Notes: generated by a model not told the origin, from the sequence alone. A DNA stretch of 64,000 nt from an uncultured Ruminococcus sp. (GCA_947629455.1 CANRDT010000001.1:62001-126000); one strand, 5' to 3'; numbered from the stretch's first letter, positions 25,576-35,766 are shown. Translations and numbers: made by a program.

Positions 25576-26458
25576 TGAAAATATGAGGATACTTAACGAT
25601 TATCAGAAGATGACGGAGGATACTCTGCGTTTGCTCACCTCACAGGAAATGCCGGGGCGCGAGATAATATGCGATGCGGTCAGATATTCTCTGCTTGCAG
25701 GCGGAAAAAGACTTCGTCCCGTGCTTATGCTGGAATTTTGCCGTATGTGCGGCGGCGACGTTGAAAACGCAGCCGTGATCGCCTGCACGGTCGAAATGAT
25801 ACACACCTTTTCACTTATACACGACGATCTGCCCTGTATGGATAACGACGATTTCCGCAGGGGAATGCCCTCCTGCCACAAGGCATATCCCGAAAATATC
25901 GCGCTGCTTGCAGGAGACGCTCTAAACACCATGGCTTTCGCAGTCATCGCAGATCAGGCTATGCAGGGCGTTATTGACGCGCGTACCGCGGTAATGCTCA
26001 TTTCCACCCTGGCGGAGGCTACGGGTATCGACGGAATGATCGGCGGTCAGGTGATAGACCTTCAATCCGAGGGCAAGGAATCAGATGTCGAACAGCTCAG
26101 TATTCTGCAATCCTATAAGACGGGTGCTCTTATCGGAGCGGCGTGCGTTATGGGAGTTATCCTTGCAGGAAAATACGATATGATACAAGCGGCAGGCGAA
26201 TATGCCATGGCTATCGGCAGAGCTTTCCAGATAATTGACGATATTCTTGACGTTACGGGAAATTTTGAGGAGCTCGGCAAGCCGATCGGCAGCGACGCGC
26301 AGCAGAATAAAAGTACCTTTGTTACCGCGCTCGGCATAGACGGCGCATATGACGAGGCGCGCAGGCTGACCACGGAGGCTCTTGAAATACTCGATAAATT
26401 TGACAATAACGGCTTTATGAAAGATCTTACGCTTTGGCTGCTTGACCGAAACGCCTGA
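25568..26458 (+). CDS. ispA: Polyprenyl (farnesyl) diphosphate synthase
   Basis: A 296-residue trans-prenyltransferase that condenses IPP with allylic diphosphates. The first Asp-rich motif is HDDLPCMDNDD and the second is DDILD; GGKRLRPVL and the KT-Q-like SYKTGALI region are present. The short side chain before the first motif fits farnesyl chain length. It sits directly upstream of dxs, so the operon covers both ends of isoprenoid supply. Confidence 0.95.
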   Translation: MTDENMRILNDYQKMTEDTLRLLTSQEMPGREIICDAVRYSLLAGGKRLRPVLMLEFCRMCGGDVENAAVIACTVEMIHTFSLIHDDLPCMDNDDFRRGMPSCHKAYPENIALLAGDALNTMAFAVIADQAMQGVIDARTAVMLISTLAEATGIDGMIGGQVIDLQSEGKESDVEQLSILQSYKTGALIGAACVMGVILAGKYDMIQAAGEYAMAIGRAFQIIDDILDVTGNFEELGKPIGSDAQQNKSTFVTALGIDGAYDEARRLTTEALEILDKFDNNGFMKDLTLWLLDRNA

Positions 26459-26479
26459 TTTGCTGGAGGAATTATAAAA

Positions 26480-28330
26480 ATGACGGATAACAAAAAGCCG
26501 GATCTTTATAAAATGGATCTTCCCGGCGATCTCAAAAAGCTTTCGCATCATCAGTGTATAGAACTTTGTGCGGATATACGAAAAATACTTATAGATACCG
26601 TTTCCGAAACGGGCGGTCATCTTGCGTCCAACCTCGGAACGGTAGAGCTTTCCATGGCGATACACCGCGTATTTGATTCTCCGAGAGATAAGATCGTCTG
26701 GGACGTGGGACATCAGGCATACACTCACAAGATACTCACGGGCAGGCTCGGCGAATTTCACACACTGCGCCGTGAGGGCGGTATTTCGGGGTTCTGCCGT
26801 CCGCAGGAATCCGAACATGACGCTTTTATCAGCGGTCACAGTTCAAATTCGGTCTCTGCGGCTTTGGGTATCGCGACCGCTATGAAACTTAACGGCGACG
26901 ATCACCACACTGTCGCGGTATTCGGCGACGGCGCGTTTACAGGCGGTCTTATCTATGAGGGTCTTAACAATGCGGGAAAAAGCGATACCAACCTTGTTAT
27001 CATTCTAAATCACAACGAAATGTCGATCTCGCGCAATGTCGGCAGCGTGGCTAAGTATCTTTCCACTCTCCGCACAAAGGAATCATACCTCAATACCAAA
27101 AACGCCGTTGAGAGAACGCTCGATAAGATACCGCTTGCAGGAAAACCGCTTATCAAAGTGATAAAGGGCTCAAAGAACGCCATAAAGAATGTCGTGCTGA
27201 ACAATTCAAGCACAATGTTTGAAGATCTCGGCTTTGCGTTTATCGGACCTATCGACGGTCACGATCTGGAAGCTCTGGAAAACGGTCTGCGCTCCGCAAA
27301 AATGCAGAACAAGCCCGTGTTTGTGTACGTCTGCACCGTAAAGGGCAAGGGTTATCCGCCTGCGGAACAGAATCCCGGCGAGTTCCACGGCATAGGCAAA
27401 TTCGAGATCGCCACGGGAAATCCCGATGTCGTACTTTCCGACAGCTTTTCTTCGGTATTCGGCAAGGAGCTTGTCGAGCTCGGGCGCGATAATAAGCGTA
27501 TCTGTGCCGTGACAGCCGCTATGAAATACGGCACCGGACTGCAATATTTCTCAAAGGCTTATCCCGAAAGATTTTTCGATGTGGGAATTGCGGAGGGGCA
27601 TGCCGTGACGTTCTGCGGCGGACTTGCCTCGATGGGAATGATACCCGTGTTCGCAGTGTATTCCACATTCCTCCAGCGCAGCTACGATCAGCTTATACAC
27701 GATCTTGCCATATGCAATACCCATGCCGTGATCGCAGTTGACAGAGCGGGAATAGTCGGCGACGACGGAGAAACTCATCAGGGTATCTTTGACGTGCCTT
27801 TTCTGACTTCCGTACCCAACACGACGATCTATTCCCCCTCCTGTTATGACGAGCTTAAACTTTGCCTGAGAAAATGCATAGATCAGCCGACGGGGATAGC
27901 GGCTCTGAGGTATCCGCGCGGCAACGACTGCTCGGACTTTGACGGCTCTTATATCAGCGATAATTATTATTACTCGGGCAGCGGAGGAGATACTCTGCTT
28001 ATCACCTACGGACGGCTGTTTTGCGATCTTCTGAAAACAAGGGATATGCTAAAAGAGCATGGCGTAAACGCCGACCTTCTTAAACCGGTGAAAATTTTCC
28101 CGATAGAGGACGAACTTATAGAAATAGTTTCAAAATACAAAAAGGTATTTTTCTTTGAGGAGAGCAGTCGCAGCGGTTCTCTTTGTGAGAAATATTCCGC
28201 TCTTTGCGGCAATGTGATATGCAGGGCGATAGACGGTTTTGTGCCTCACGGTTCGACCTCGTCGCTGCTCGATAAAGCCGGACTTTCTCCGCAGAAGATG
28301 ACCGATCTTGTTATGGAGCATATAATGTGA
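26480..28330 (+). CDS. dxs: 1-deoxy-D-xylulose-5-phosphate synthase
   Basis: A 616-residue thiamine-diphosphate enzyme that condenses pyruvate and glyceraldehyde 3-phosphate, the first step of the MEP isoprenoid pathway. It shows GGHLASNLGTVELSMAIH, the ThDP site GDGAFTGGLIYEGLNN, and the middle domain DRAGIVGDDGETHQGIFD. ATG follows GGAGG. The stop overlaps tlyA (TGATG). Confidence 0.97.
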   Translation: MTDNKKPDLYKMDLPGDLKKLSHHQCIELCADIRKILIDTVSETGGHLASNLGTVELSMAIHRVFDSPRDKIVWDVGHQAYTHKILTGRLGEFHTLRREGGISGFCRPQESEHDAFISGHSSNSVSAALGIATAMKLNGDDHHTVAVFGDGAFTGGLIYEGLNNAGKSDTNLVIILNHNEMSISRNVGSVAKYLSTLRTKESYLNTKNAVERTLDKIPLAGKPLIKVIKGSKNAIKNVVLNNSSTMFEDLGFAFIGPIDGHDLEALENGLRSAKMQNKPVFVYVCTVKGKGYPPAEQNPGEFHGIGKFEIATGNPDVVLSDSFSSVFGKELVELGRDNKRICAVTAAMKYGTGLQYFSKAYPERFFDVGIAEGHAVTFCGGLASMGMIPVFAVYSTFLQRSYDQLIHDLAICNTHAVIAVDRAGIVGDDGETHQGIFDVPFLTSVPNTTIYSPSCYDELKLCLRKCIDQPTGIAALRYPRGNDCSDFDGSYISDNYYYSGSGGDTLLITYGRLFCDLLKTRDMLKEHGVNADLLKPVKIFPIEDELIEIVSKYKKVFFFEESSRSGSLCEKYSALCGNVICRAIDGFVPHGSTSSLLDKAGLSPQKMTDLVMEHIM

Positions 28331-29127
28331 TGGGAACACGGCTCGATGTTTATCTTGTGAAAAACGGCTATTCTAAAAGCCGTGAAAGAGCAAAGGCGCT
28401 TATCTCCTCGGGAGCGGTCGCGGTCAACGGAAAAACGGCTGCAAAATGCTCCGCGGCAATTGACGACGGCGATTCAGTCACCCTTTCGGCGGAGGATATT
28501 CCGTATGTCGGCAGGGGAGCGCTAAAGCTTGAAAAAGCCTTTAATGAATTTTCGCTTGACGTTCGCGGTCTGGTATGCGCCGACATCGGTGCGTCTACCG
28601 GGGGATTTACTCAAATACTCCTTGACAGGGGAGCGAAAAAAGTATACGCCGTCGACGTGGGACATGACCAGCTCGATATTTCCCTGCGCTTTGACAAAAG
28701 GGTCGTCAACTGCGAGGGGGTAAACGTGAGGGAGCTTTCTTCGGAATTTTTTGACGAGCCGATAAGCTTTATGAGCGTCGATCTTTCGTTTATCTCGCTT
28801 AAAACGGTGATACCCGTACTTGCAGAGTGTACCGTGCAGGACGGGACTGTCGCCGCGCTAATAAAACCGCAGTTTGAGGCAGGAAAAAACGCGGTAGGCA
28901 AAAACGGGATAGTCAGGGATAAGAAAGTCCATATCCGTATTCTGGGCGAGCTTTGTATGATCTTTTCCAAAGAGGGATTTTCGCTGCGCGGACTGACATT
29001 CTCTCCCGTTAGGGGCGGCAGCGGAAATATAGAATATCTCGCACATCTGAAAAAATCGCCCGCTGCGCCGATCACCGCCGATATACGCGCTCTGGTCGAT
29101 TCCGCTTTTGATAGCTTTAAGGAGTGA
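28330..29127 (+). CDS. tlyA: TlyA family S4/FtsJ rRNA methyltransferase
   Basis: A 265-residue protein. The N-terminal S4 RNA-binding domain (TRLDVYLVKNGYSKSRERAKALI) precedes a Rossmann methyltransferase with VCADIGASTGGFTQILLDRGA. TlyA-type enzymes 2'-O-methylate rRNA; the exact target here cannot be read from sequence. ATG at 28330 overlaps the dxs stop; the track's GTG at 28327 adds only one residue. Confidence 0.92.
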   Translation: MGTRLDVYLVKNGYSKSRERAKALISSGAVAVNGKTAAKCSAAIDDGDSVTLSAEDIPYVGRGALKLEKAFNEFSLDVRGLVCADIGASTGGFTQILLDRGAKKVYAVDVGHDQLDISLRFDKRVVNCEGVNVRELSSEFFDEPISFMSVDLSFISLKTVIPVLAECTVQDGTVAALIKPQFEAGKNAVGKNGIVRDKKVHIRILGELCMIFSKEGFSLRGLTFSPVRGGSGNIEYLAHLKKSPAAPITADIRALVDSAFDSFKE

Positions 29128-29132
29128 TCTCT

Positions 29133-30011
29133 TTGAATATATATATATTTCCAAACCTTGACAAACAAAATTGCAGGGAATATACACGACAGACCTGTAA
29201 AATTTTAAAAAACGAAAATGCGCAGGTGTATATGGATAAAAAATACCGCGGCGATTTCGGCGATATTGAGCATATCATATTTCCGGACGAGCCGCAGTGC
29301 GCCTCCTCCTGCGATGTTATGATAGCTATAGGCGGCGACGGCACGATACTCAAATGCGCAGGTATAGCTATGGAGTGGGGCAAACCCATTCTCGGTATCA
29401 ACTGCGGACGGCTCGGATTTATGGCGTCTCTGGAGCACGATCAGCTGCATATGCTGTCGCAACTGTGCAGCGGCAATTACTCGGTAAGCCGAAGAATGAT
29501 GCTTAATATCCGCGTTATCTCCGCCGATAAGGAGACGGACAGGTGCGCCCTTAACGACGTAGTTATCTCAAAGACGCAGGACTGCAAGATCGCCGATTTT
29601 GAAGTATCCAAATCGGGGCAGATGATCTCCTCGCTCAGGGCGGACGGAGTTATCTTTTCCACTGCGACAGGCTCGACAGCGTATTCAATGTCGGCGGGCG
29701 GACCTATCATCGAGCCGCAGATGGAATGTATCGAGTTTACGCAGATCTGCCCTCATTCGCTCTTTGCGCGCTCTATGATACTTTTTCCCGATTTGCCCAT
29801 TCAGGTAAAATGTCACTGCAGCAGCGGAAAAGCGCTGGTAAACATTGACGGCAATCTTTTCGGCGAGGTATCGCAGAATGACAAGGTGCTTATCGGACGT
29901 TCGGAAAAATACATCGAGATAATAGACATTACAGGCGGCAGCTTTTTCAACTCGGTCAATGAAAAGCTGATGCAGCCGCTCAAGGATATTCCGGAGGGTA
30001 TAATCAAATAA
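29133..30011 (+). CDS. nadK: NAD kinase
   Basis: A 292-residue kinase that makes NADP+ from NAD+. The GGDGT motif is in MIAIGGDGTILKCA, followed by NDVVISK and DGVIFSTATGSTAYSMSAGG. I choose TTG at 29133, since AAGGAG lies 8 nt upstream. The track's GTG at 29124 lies within the ribosome site and overlaps the tlyA stop. Confidence 0.94.
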   Translation: MNIYIFPNLDKQNCREYTRQTCKILKNENAQVYMDKKYRGDFGDIEHIIFPDEPQCASSCDVMIAIGGDGTILKCAGIAMEWGKPILGINCGRLGFMASLEHDQLHMLSQLCSGNYSVSRRMMLNIRVISADKETDRCALNDVVISKTQDCKIADFEVSKSGQMISSLRADGVIFSTATGSTAYSMSAGGPIIEPQMECIEFTQICPHSLFARSMILFPDLPIQVKCHCSSGKALVNIDGNLFGEVSQNDKVLIGRSEKYIEIIDITGGSFFNSVNEKLMQPLKDIPEGIIK

Positions 30012-30012
30012 T

Positions 30013-30486
30013 ATGAAAAAACAGCGGCATGAACTTATACTGAAACTGATCGCGGAAAATAATATCGCAACGCAGGAACAGCTGCAAAGGCTGCTGCAAA
30101 GCAAGGGCTGTCAGGTGACTCAGGCGACGCTTTCAAGAGATATACGCGAGCTGTCGCTTGTGAAAACTCCTTCGTCGGACGGCGGTTACAGATACAGCGT
30201 ACCGGCTTTGCACGCCGATTTTTCCAATCAGGAGAAAAAAGCGTTATATAATTTCCTTACAGACGCGGTGATCTCGGCAGATCATGCCGCAAATATTGTC
30301 GCGGTAAAATGCCGCACCGGTATGGCACAGGCGGTATGCGCTCAGCTTGACGGAACAGGCATTGAAAATGTGGTCGGAACGATCGCAGGCGACGATACTA
30401 TTTTTATACTGATGCGCACCGAGAAATATGCCGCCGCGCTTGTCAGGGAGCTCGGCGCGGTCACTAAAAATAACGGGGAGCTTTAA
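30013..30486 (+). CDS. argR: Arginine repressor ArgR/AhrC
   Basis: A 157-residue transcription regulator. The N-terminal winged helix (QVTQATLSRDIRELSLVKT) binds ARG boxes, and the C-terminal domain (GTIAGDDTIFILMRT) forms the arginine-binding hexamer core. No arginine gene is in the window; placement between nadK and recN is typical of Firmicutes. Confidence 0.96.
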   Translation: MKKQRHELILKLIAENNIATQEQLQRLLQSKGCQVTQATLSRDIRELSLVKTPSSDGGYRYSVPALHADFSNQEKKALYNFLTDAVISADHAANIVAVKCRTGMAQAVCAQLDGTGIENVVGTIAGDDTIFILMRTEKYAAALVRELGAVTKNNGEL

Positions 30487-30487
30487 G

Positions 30488-32173
30488 ATGCTAAAGGAAT
30501 TGTATATTGAAAATCTTGCAGTTATCGAAAAAGCGAATATCGAGTTTACTCAGAATCTGAACGTGTTCACGGGCGAAACGGGCGCGGGTAAGTCTATACT
30601 TATAAACGGTATAAACGCCGTTCTGGGGCAGCGCGTCACAAAAGATATAGTCCGCACGGGGGCTGACAGGGCAGTCATCTCGGCGGTTTTCTGCGATCTG
30701 GGAGAACAGTCCCGTCAAAAGCTGGACGAGCTTGGTATCAGTACCGAGGAGGGACGGTTATACCTCACCCGTGAGGTAAGCTCCGACGGCGGAAGTATCG
30801 CGAGGATAAATTCACGCAGCGTGAACGTTTCAGTACTCAGGGAACTCGGAGAAACGCTGGTGAACATTCACGGTCAGCATGACAATCAGGTGCTGCTTTC
30901 GCCGGATATGCATATACATATCCTTGACGGATATGCCGACGCAGGCGAACTTTTGGAAGATTATCGGGTATCCTTCAGAGCGCTGCAGCAGACGGCGCGA
31001 AAAATAAATCAGCTTAATTCAGACGCAAACAAGAAAACCCTCAGAGTAAACGAACTGCGCGAGATCATTTCCGCCATAGAGTCGCTTGCCATTGAAGAGG
31101 GCGAGGATACGCGAGTTGAAGAGGAACTTGAGATAGCAAAAAATTCGGTGATACTCTCGGAGGCGGTCTATGCCGCGGAAAAGATCTTAAACGGCGACGA
31201 CGACAGCACGGGCGCGGTCGAAATGATCTCCGATGCCGCCGACAGGATAAACAGGTATACCGAGATAATGTCCGAGCTTGCGCCGCTGTCCGAAAGGCTT
31301 TCCTCGGCGCAGATAGAGCTTGCGGATATTGCTGCCGAGCTGTCCTCAATACTTGACGATCTCGATGTCGATCCTCAGCGGTATGATTATCTCAATCAGC
31401 GCAACGACGAATTAAGGCATATAAAAAAGAAATACGGTCCCGAGCTTAGCGACGTTGCCGATACTTTAAGACGCAGTGCAGAGGAGTTGGATACTCTTGA
31501 AAACAGCAGGATAAGTCTTGAAAAATTAAATGAAGAAAAAAACCGCCTGCTTGCGGAGGTTTCCAAGAAAGCCAAAAACCTTTCGCAGTTCAGGCACAGC
31601 GCGGCAAAACGTTTTATCAGTCAGGTCACGGCGGAGCTTGAATTTCTCAATATGCCCAACGTCACCATGGTGGTAGATCAGAAACCGGGCAAGCTCACCC
31701 AGAACGGTATGGATACTATAGAATTTCTTATCTCGGCAAATCCGGGAGAAGCTCCCAGACCTATCGCAAGGATAGCGTCGGGCGGTGAGCTTTCAAGGAT
31801 AATGCTTGCTCTCAAAAACGTTATCGCCGACAAGGACAGCATAGATACTCTTATCTTTGACGAAATAGATACCGGAGTAAGCGGCAGAGCGGCGCAGAAA
31901 ATAGGTATCAAGCTGCGGCAGATCTCCGGAATAAGACAGGTGCTGTGCGTAACTCATCTCGCGCAGATGGCGGTCATGGCGGACAATCATCTGCTTATTG
32001 AAAAGAACGTTTCAGACGGCAGGACGGTCACTACGGTAAGACCGCTCGACGCAGACGGCAGGGTATATGAGATAGCTCGCATTATGGGCGGAGAAAGTAT
32101 CACTCCGCTTTTGCTTGAAAATGCAAGGCAGCTTATTGACGAAGCTGCAAATACGGAAAAAACTGTTGACTAA
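30488..32173 (+). CDS. recN: DNA repair protein RecN
   Basis: A 561-residue SMC-like ATPase used in double-strand break repair. Walker A is GETGAGKSILI near residue 30, a central coiled coil spans roughly 160-370, and the C-terminal SGGELSRIMLALK plus LIFDEIDTGVSGRAA form the signature and Walker B. The start is ATG at 30488 (MLKELYIENLAV), one base after the argR stop. The track start lies inside argR. Its end overlaps the thyX promoter. Confidence 0.96.
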   Translation: MLKELYIENLAVIEKANIEFTQNLNVFTGETGAGKSILINGINAVLGQRVTKDIVRTGADRAVISAVFCDLGEQSRQKLDELGISTEEGRLYLTREVSSDGGSIARINSRSVNVSVLRELGETLVNIHGQHDNQVLLSPDMHIHILDGYADAGELLEDYRVSFRALQQTARKINQLNSDANKKTLRVNELREIISAIESLAIEEGEDTRVEEELEIAKNSVILSEAVYAAEKILNGDDDSTGAVEMISDAADRINRYTEIMSELAPLSERLSSAQIELADIAAELSSILDDLDVDPQRYDYLNQRNDELRHIKKKYGPELSDVADTLRRSAEELDTLENSRISLEKLNEEKNRLLAEVSKKAKNLSQFRHSAAKRFISQVTAELEFLNMPNVTMVVDQKPGKLTQNGMDTIEFLISANPGEAPRPIARIASGGELSRIMLALKNVIADKDSIDTLIFDEIDTGVSGRAAQKIGIKLRQISGIRQVLCVTHLAQMAVMADNHLLIEKNVSDGRTVTTVRPLDADGRVYEIARIMGGESITPLLLENARQLIDEAANTEKTVD

Positions 32174-32194
32174 TCCTCTCTAAAATGATATAAT
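32166..32194 (+). promoter_or_regulatory. Sigma-A promoter of thyX-tmk
   Basis: TTGACT (32166-32171), 17-bp spacer, TATAAT (32189-32194). The -35 lies in the recN stop region; the leader is about 60 nt. Confidence 0.85.
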
Positions 32195-32259
32195 ATTGAG
32201 GGGAATGTCCTGAATTTCTGGGACAACTCTTATAAAATCTGCTGTCAGGAGGTCAGAAT

Positions 32260-33024
32260 GTGAAAGTCATACTTATCTCGCATACGCCGCAGCCCGAAAA
32301 AACTATCGCGACAGCCGCAAAACTTTGCTATTCGGCAAGCGATATCGGTTCGCTGAGGGACGGTCTTACAGAGGAAAAGACGGAATCTTTTATTGAAATG
32401 CTCGCGTCCGTCGGTCACGAAAGCCCGATGGAACACGTTTCATTCACGTTTGGAATAGAGGGCATTTCAAGAGCCTGCTCACATCAGCTGGTGCGCCACA
32501 GGATAGCGTCCTACTCGCAGAAAAGCCAGCGATATGTCAATGAAAAAGGCTTTGAATTTATCACACCTCCCGAGATCGCAGATTGTGCGCCTGCAAAAGA
32601 GGAATTTGACAGGCAGATGCAGCTTATTGCGCAAAGTTACAATAAAATAGCGAATGTTCTTACCGAAAAGCATACGGCTGAACTTGAAAAGCAGGGTCTT
32701 TCTCACGAGGAGGCAGCCAAAAAAGCCGTTAAGACGGCATACGAGGATGCAAGATTCGTACTCCCAAACGCCTGCGAGACCAAGATAATCGTCACGATGA
32801 ACGTGAGATCGCTCTTTAATTTCTTTAAACACCGCTGCTGCAACAGAGCGCAGTGGGAGATAAGAGCCGTAGCTCAGGAAATGCTCAGACTCTGCAAAGA
32901 GACCGCGCCGCATATCTTTAAAAACGCAGGTCCTTCCTGCGTTATGACGGGCAAATGCCCCGAGGGGAAAATGTCCTGCGGAAAAATGGCGGAAGTTATA
33001 AACAGCTACAAAGGAACGAACTGA
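32260..33024 (+). CDS. thyX: Flavin-dependent thymidylate synthase ThyX
   Basis: A 254-residue FAD enzyme that makes dTMP from dUMP with methylenetetrahydrofolate. The ThyX motif is complete in RHRIASYSQKSQRYV. The start is GTG at 32260, behind an excellent AGGAGG. It is adjacent to tmk, so the pair makes dTDP from dUMP. fthC, a folate enzyme, is in the same gene run. Confidence 0.96.
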   Translation: MKVILISHTPQPEKTIATAAKLCYSASDIGSLRDGLTEEKTESFIEMLASVGHESPMEHVSFTFGIEGISRACSHQLVRHRIASYSQKSQRYVNEKGFEFITPPEIADCAPAKEEFDRQMQLIAQSYNKIANVLTEKHTAELEKQGLSHEEAAKKAVKTAYEDARFVLPNACETKIIVTMNVRSLFNFFKHRCCNRAQWEIRAVAQEMLRLCKETAPHIFKNAGPSCVMTGKCPEGKMSCGKMAEVINSYKGTN

Positions 33025-33684
33025 ATGGGCAGACTTATTGTTTTAGAGGGACTGGACGGCAGCGGAAAAAGCACGCAGTTTGAAAAGGCGGCGGCTTATC
33101 TTAAAAACAGCGGCGCTGACGTAAAAACTATCAGCTTTCCCGATTACGATCAGCCCTCCTCCGCGCTTGTCAAGATGTATCTTAACGGTGAATTTTCTCA
33201 TAACGCAAAGGACGTAAACGCATATGCTGCATCAAGCTTTTACGCGGTGGACAGATACGCAAGCTATAAGAAATTCTGGGAAAAAGATCACGCTGACGGT
33301 GCGCTCATACTTGCCGCAAGATATACGACGTCAAACTGCATATATCAGATGGTCAAGCTTGAAAAAAGCGGCTGGGACGAATATATCGACTGGCTTTGCG
33401 ATTATGAATATAACAGGCTCGGACTTCCGCAGCCCGATCTGGTGATTTTTCTCGATATGCCGATAGAGATCTCGCAAAAGCTGCTTTCGGGCAGATACGG
33501 CGGCGACGACAGCCGCAAGGACATTCACGAATCGGACGTTGCTTTCCTTAGAAACTGCCGCGACGCCGCGCTTTATGCCGCGCAGAAACTCGGCTGGAAG
33601 ATAATCAGCTGCAGCGACGGCGAAAACCCGCTGCCTGTGGAAGTCATTTCGGAAAAGATCATTTCGCTTATACGCAGCGAGTAA
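33025..33684 (+). CDS. tmk: Thymidylate kinase
   Basis: A 219-residue P-loop kinase (VLEGLDGSGKSTQFEKA) that phosphorylates dTMP. DRY-like VDRYASYK and a LID region with basic residues (SGRYGGDDSRKD) are present. It begins directly after the thyX stop and follows AAAGGA. The order thyX-tmk supports coordinated dTTP supply. Confidence 0.93.
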   Translation: MGRLIVLEGLDGSGKSTQFEKAAAYLKNSGADVKTISFPDYDQPSSALVKMYLNGEFSHNAKDVNAYAASSFYAVDRYASYKKFWEKDHADGALILAARYTTSNCIYQMVKLEKSGWDEYIDWLCDYEYNRLGLPQPDLVIFLDMPIEISQKLLSGRYGGDDSRKDIHESDVAFLRNCRDAALYAAQKLGWKIISCSDGENPLPVEVISEKIISLIRSE

Positions 33685-33729
33685 AATATTATCCCAAATC
33701 ATTTTGAAACGGAGCGGTAAAGTATACCT

Positions 33730-34638
33730 ATGTTTGATTTCAGAGAAATTGAGCTTGCAGACAGGGACTGGATATGTGAAAGACTGGCTGTCTCGGATTT
33801 CCGCGGCTGTGAGTATTCTTTTGCAAACAATACCGCATGGCGCAGACTGAACGATACGCTTATCACCCGATATAAAGATTTCTACATCTGCTGTTCTTTC
33901 TATGACGGAAAACCTGTTATTATTTTCCCGACAGGCGTAAAATGCGACGACAGCGGAAAGGAAAAATATATTTCGCTGTTTTGTGAACTGAAAAAATATG
34001 TCAACGATCAGGGATACCCTTTCTCGGTATGTTCGATAACCGATAGAGATCTTGGCTGGATAAAGGAATATTACGGTGACAGCATAATTTCCGTCACCTC
34101 CGACAGGGGAGTGTGCGACTATATTTACAGCGCGCGTTCGCTTATAGAACTTTCGGGAAAGAAATATCACGGAAAGAGAAACCATATAAAGCATTTTAAA
34201 GAGAGCGACTGGAGCTTTGAACCGCTGACGCAGGAGAATTTCGGCGAGTGTATAGCCTTTGCGGCTCAGAGCTATAACGACGCTAACGGTTATGACGACC
34301 ATTCGGCAGTCGTGGAACAGTTTGCGATAAATACATTTTTTAACAATTTCGATTATATGCGTCTTAAAGGCGGCATACTCAGAAGCGACGGCAGGCTCGT
34401 GGGATTCACTATCGGGGAAAAACTAAACTCCGATACCTTCGTCGTCCATATCGAAAAGGCTGACCAGACGGTGCAGGGAGCATATCCTACACTTTGCAAC
34501 GAATTTGCTAAAGCCTGCGCCGACGATTGCAGATATATAAACAGAGAAGAAGATCTCGGGATAGAGGGACTTCGCAAGTCAAAACTCTCCTATCACCCCG
34601 AATTTCTTCTTGAAAAATATACGGTATCTTTTAAATAG
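33730..34638 (+). CDS. DUF2156 domain protein
   Basis: A 302-residue soluble protein with the two GNAT-like lobes of DUF2156, related to the C-terminal part of phosphatidylglycerol lysyltransferases. It has no membrane segments. Family features include YIYSARSLIELSGKKYHGKRNHIKHFK in the middle and HIEKADQTVQGAYPTLCNEFAK near the end. The substrate is unknown; an aminoacyl- or acyl-transfer role is inferred from the fold. Confidence 0.85.
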   Translation: MFDFREIELADRDWICERLAVSDFRGCEYSFANNTAWRRLNDTLITRYKDFYICCSFYDGKPVIIFPTGVKCDDSGKEKYISLFCELKKYVNDQGYPFSVCSITDRDLGWIKEYYGDSIISVTSDRGVCDYIYSARSLIELSGKKYHGKRNHIKHFKESDWSFEPLTQENFGECIAFAAQSYNDANGYDDHSAVVEQFAINTFFNNFDYMRLKGGILRSDGRLVGFTIGEKLNSDTFVVHIEKADQTVQGAYPTLCNEFAKACADDCRYINREEDLGIEGLRKSKLSYHPEFLLEKYTVSFK

Positions 34639-34660
34639 TTTCCGCGAAAGGGATGTTGAT

Positions 34661-35203
34661 ATGATCTATGTATTTTTAGCCAATGGCTTTGAGGAAATGG
34701 AGGCTGTCGCGCCTATCGACATACTCCGCCGCGCAGGTGCGGAGGTGATAACCGTCGGAGTCGGTTCAAAGGAGATAACCGCCTCTCACGGCATAAAATT
34801 CATTACTGATATTACCATGGAGGAGATCAGGCTCAACAGCGATCTTGAAATGATAGTTCTGCCGGGAGGTATGCCGGGAGCAGATAACCTTGAGAACAAT
34901 CCCGAGGTGCAGGCGGCGATCGACTACTGCGCCGAGCAGGAGAAGTATATTGCCGCGATATGCGCCGCTCCGAAGATACTCGGTCATAAGGGACTTCTTG
35001 ACGGCAGATTCGCGACCTGTTTCCCGGGTTATGAAAATGACCTGAAAGGCGCGTTTGTCAAGCCTGAGCTTGTTATAACGGACGGCAGATATATTACCGC
35101 CAAGGGCGCGGGAGCAGCGGTCAGATTCGGGCTTGCTCTGGTGTCCGCACTGTTCGGCAAGGATAAAGCCGATTCGCTGGAAAGCTCTCTGCAATGCAGA
35201 TAA
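34661..35203 (+). CDS. DJ-1/PfpI family protein
   Basis: A 180-residue class I glutamine-amidotransferase-like protein of the DJ-1 type. The nucleophile elbow is YIAAICAAPKILG (Cys101), and the conserved early Glu is in NGFEEMEAV. Relatives act as deglycases, chaperones or thiazole-related proteins, and the activity cannot be fixed from sequence. ATG at 34661 follows AAAGGGATG; the ORF track begins 17 codons too early. It overlaps fthC by 10 nt. Confidence 0.9.
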   Translation: MIYVFLANGFEEMEAVAPIDILRRAGAEVITVGVGSKEITASHGIKFITDITMEEIRLNSDLEMIVLPGGMPGADNLENNPEVQAAIDYCAEQEKYIAAICAAPKILGHKGLLDGRFATCFPGYENDLKGAFVKPELVITDGRYITAKGAGAAVRFGLALVSALFGKDKADSLESSLQCR

Positions 35204-35766
35204 ACGATAAATCCGCGCTGCGGCGGTATTTCAGAGATGTGAGGAAAAATATGCCGCAGCAGGAAAGGGAAGAGCTCAGCCGCCGCATAGAGCGATCATT
35301 TCTTGACTCGTCACTGTATAAGAATACATCGGCGGTACTTATCTATGTTTCTTCCCCTATCGAAGTTGATACAAATGGTCTGATTGAAAACTGCTTTCGC
35401 GACGGTAAAAGAGTGCTTGTGCCGAGATGTCTGACCGGCGGAAACGTCATGGAGTTTTGCGAAATAGATTCTTTTGATATGCTCATAAGCGGCGCGTTCG
35501 GTATTTCAGAACCCGACAGCTCCGTAAAAGCCGCAGCGGAAATTCCCGATGATTCGGTGTGCGTTACGCCCGGACTTGCCTTTGACAAAAGCGGTCACAG
35601 ACTCGGTTTCGGCAAGGGGTTCTACGATCGTTTCTTGGCAGACTATAAAGGTATCGCGGCAGGTCTTTGCTATGAAAACGGTTTATGTGACTGCGTTTTT
35701 CACGAGGAACACGATATTGCGGTCGATATGCTTTTTACCGAAAAAGATGTCTATGTATTCGGATAA
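35194..35766 (+). CDS. fthC: 5-formyltetrahydrofolate cyclo-ligase
   Basis: A 190-residue enzyme converting 5-formyl-THF to 5,10-methenyl-THF with ATP. The family motif LGFGKGFYDRFL is present, together with an N-terminal basic region and VTPGLAFDKSGHR. It overlaps the DJ-1 gene and shares a gene run with thyX, a consumer of methylene-THF. Confidence 0.93.
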   Translation: MQINDKSALRRYFRDVRKNMPQQEREELSRRIERSFLDSSLYKNTSAVLIYVSSPIEVDTNGLIENCFRDGKRVLVPRCLTGGNVMEFCEIDSFDMLISGAFGISEPDSSVKAAAEIPDDSVCVTPGLAFDKSGHRLGFGKGFYDRFLADYKGIAAGLCYENGLCDCVFHEEHDIAVDMLFTEKDVYVFG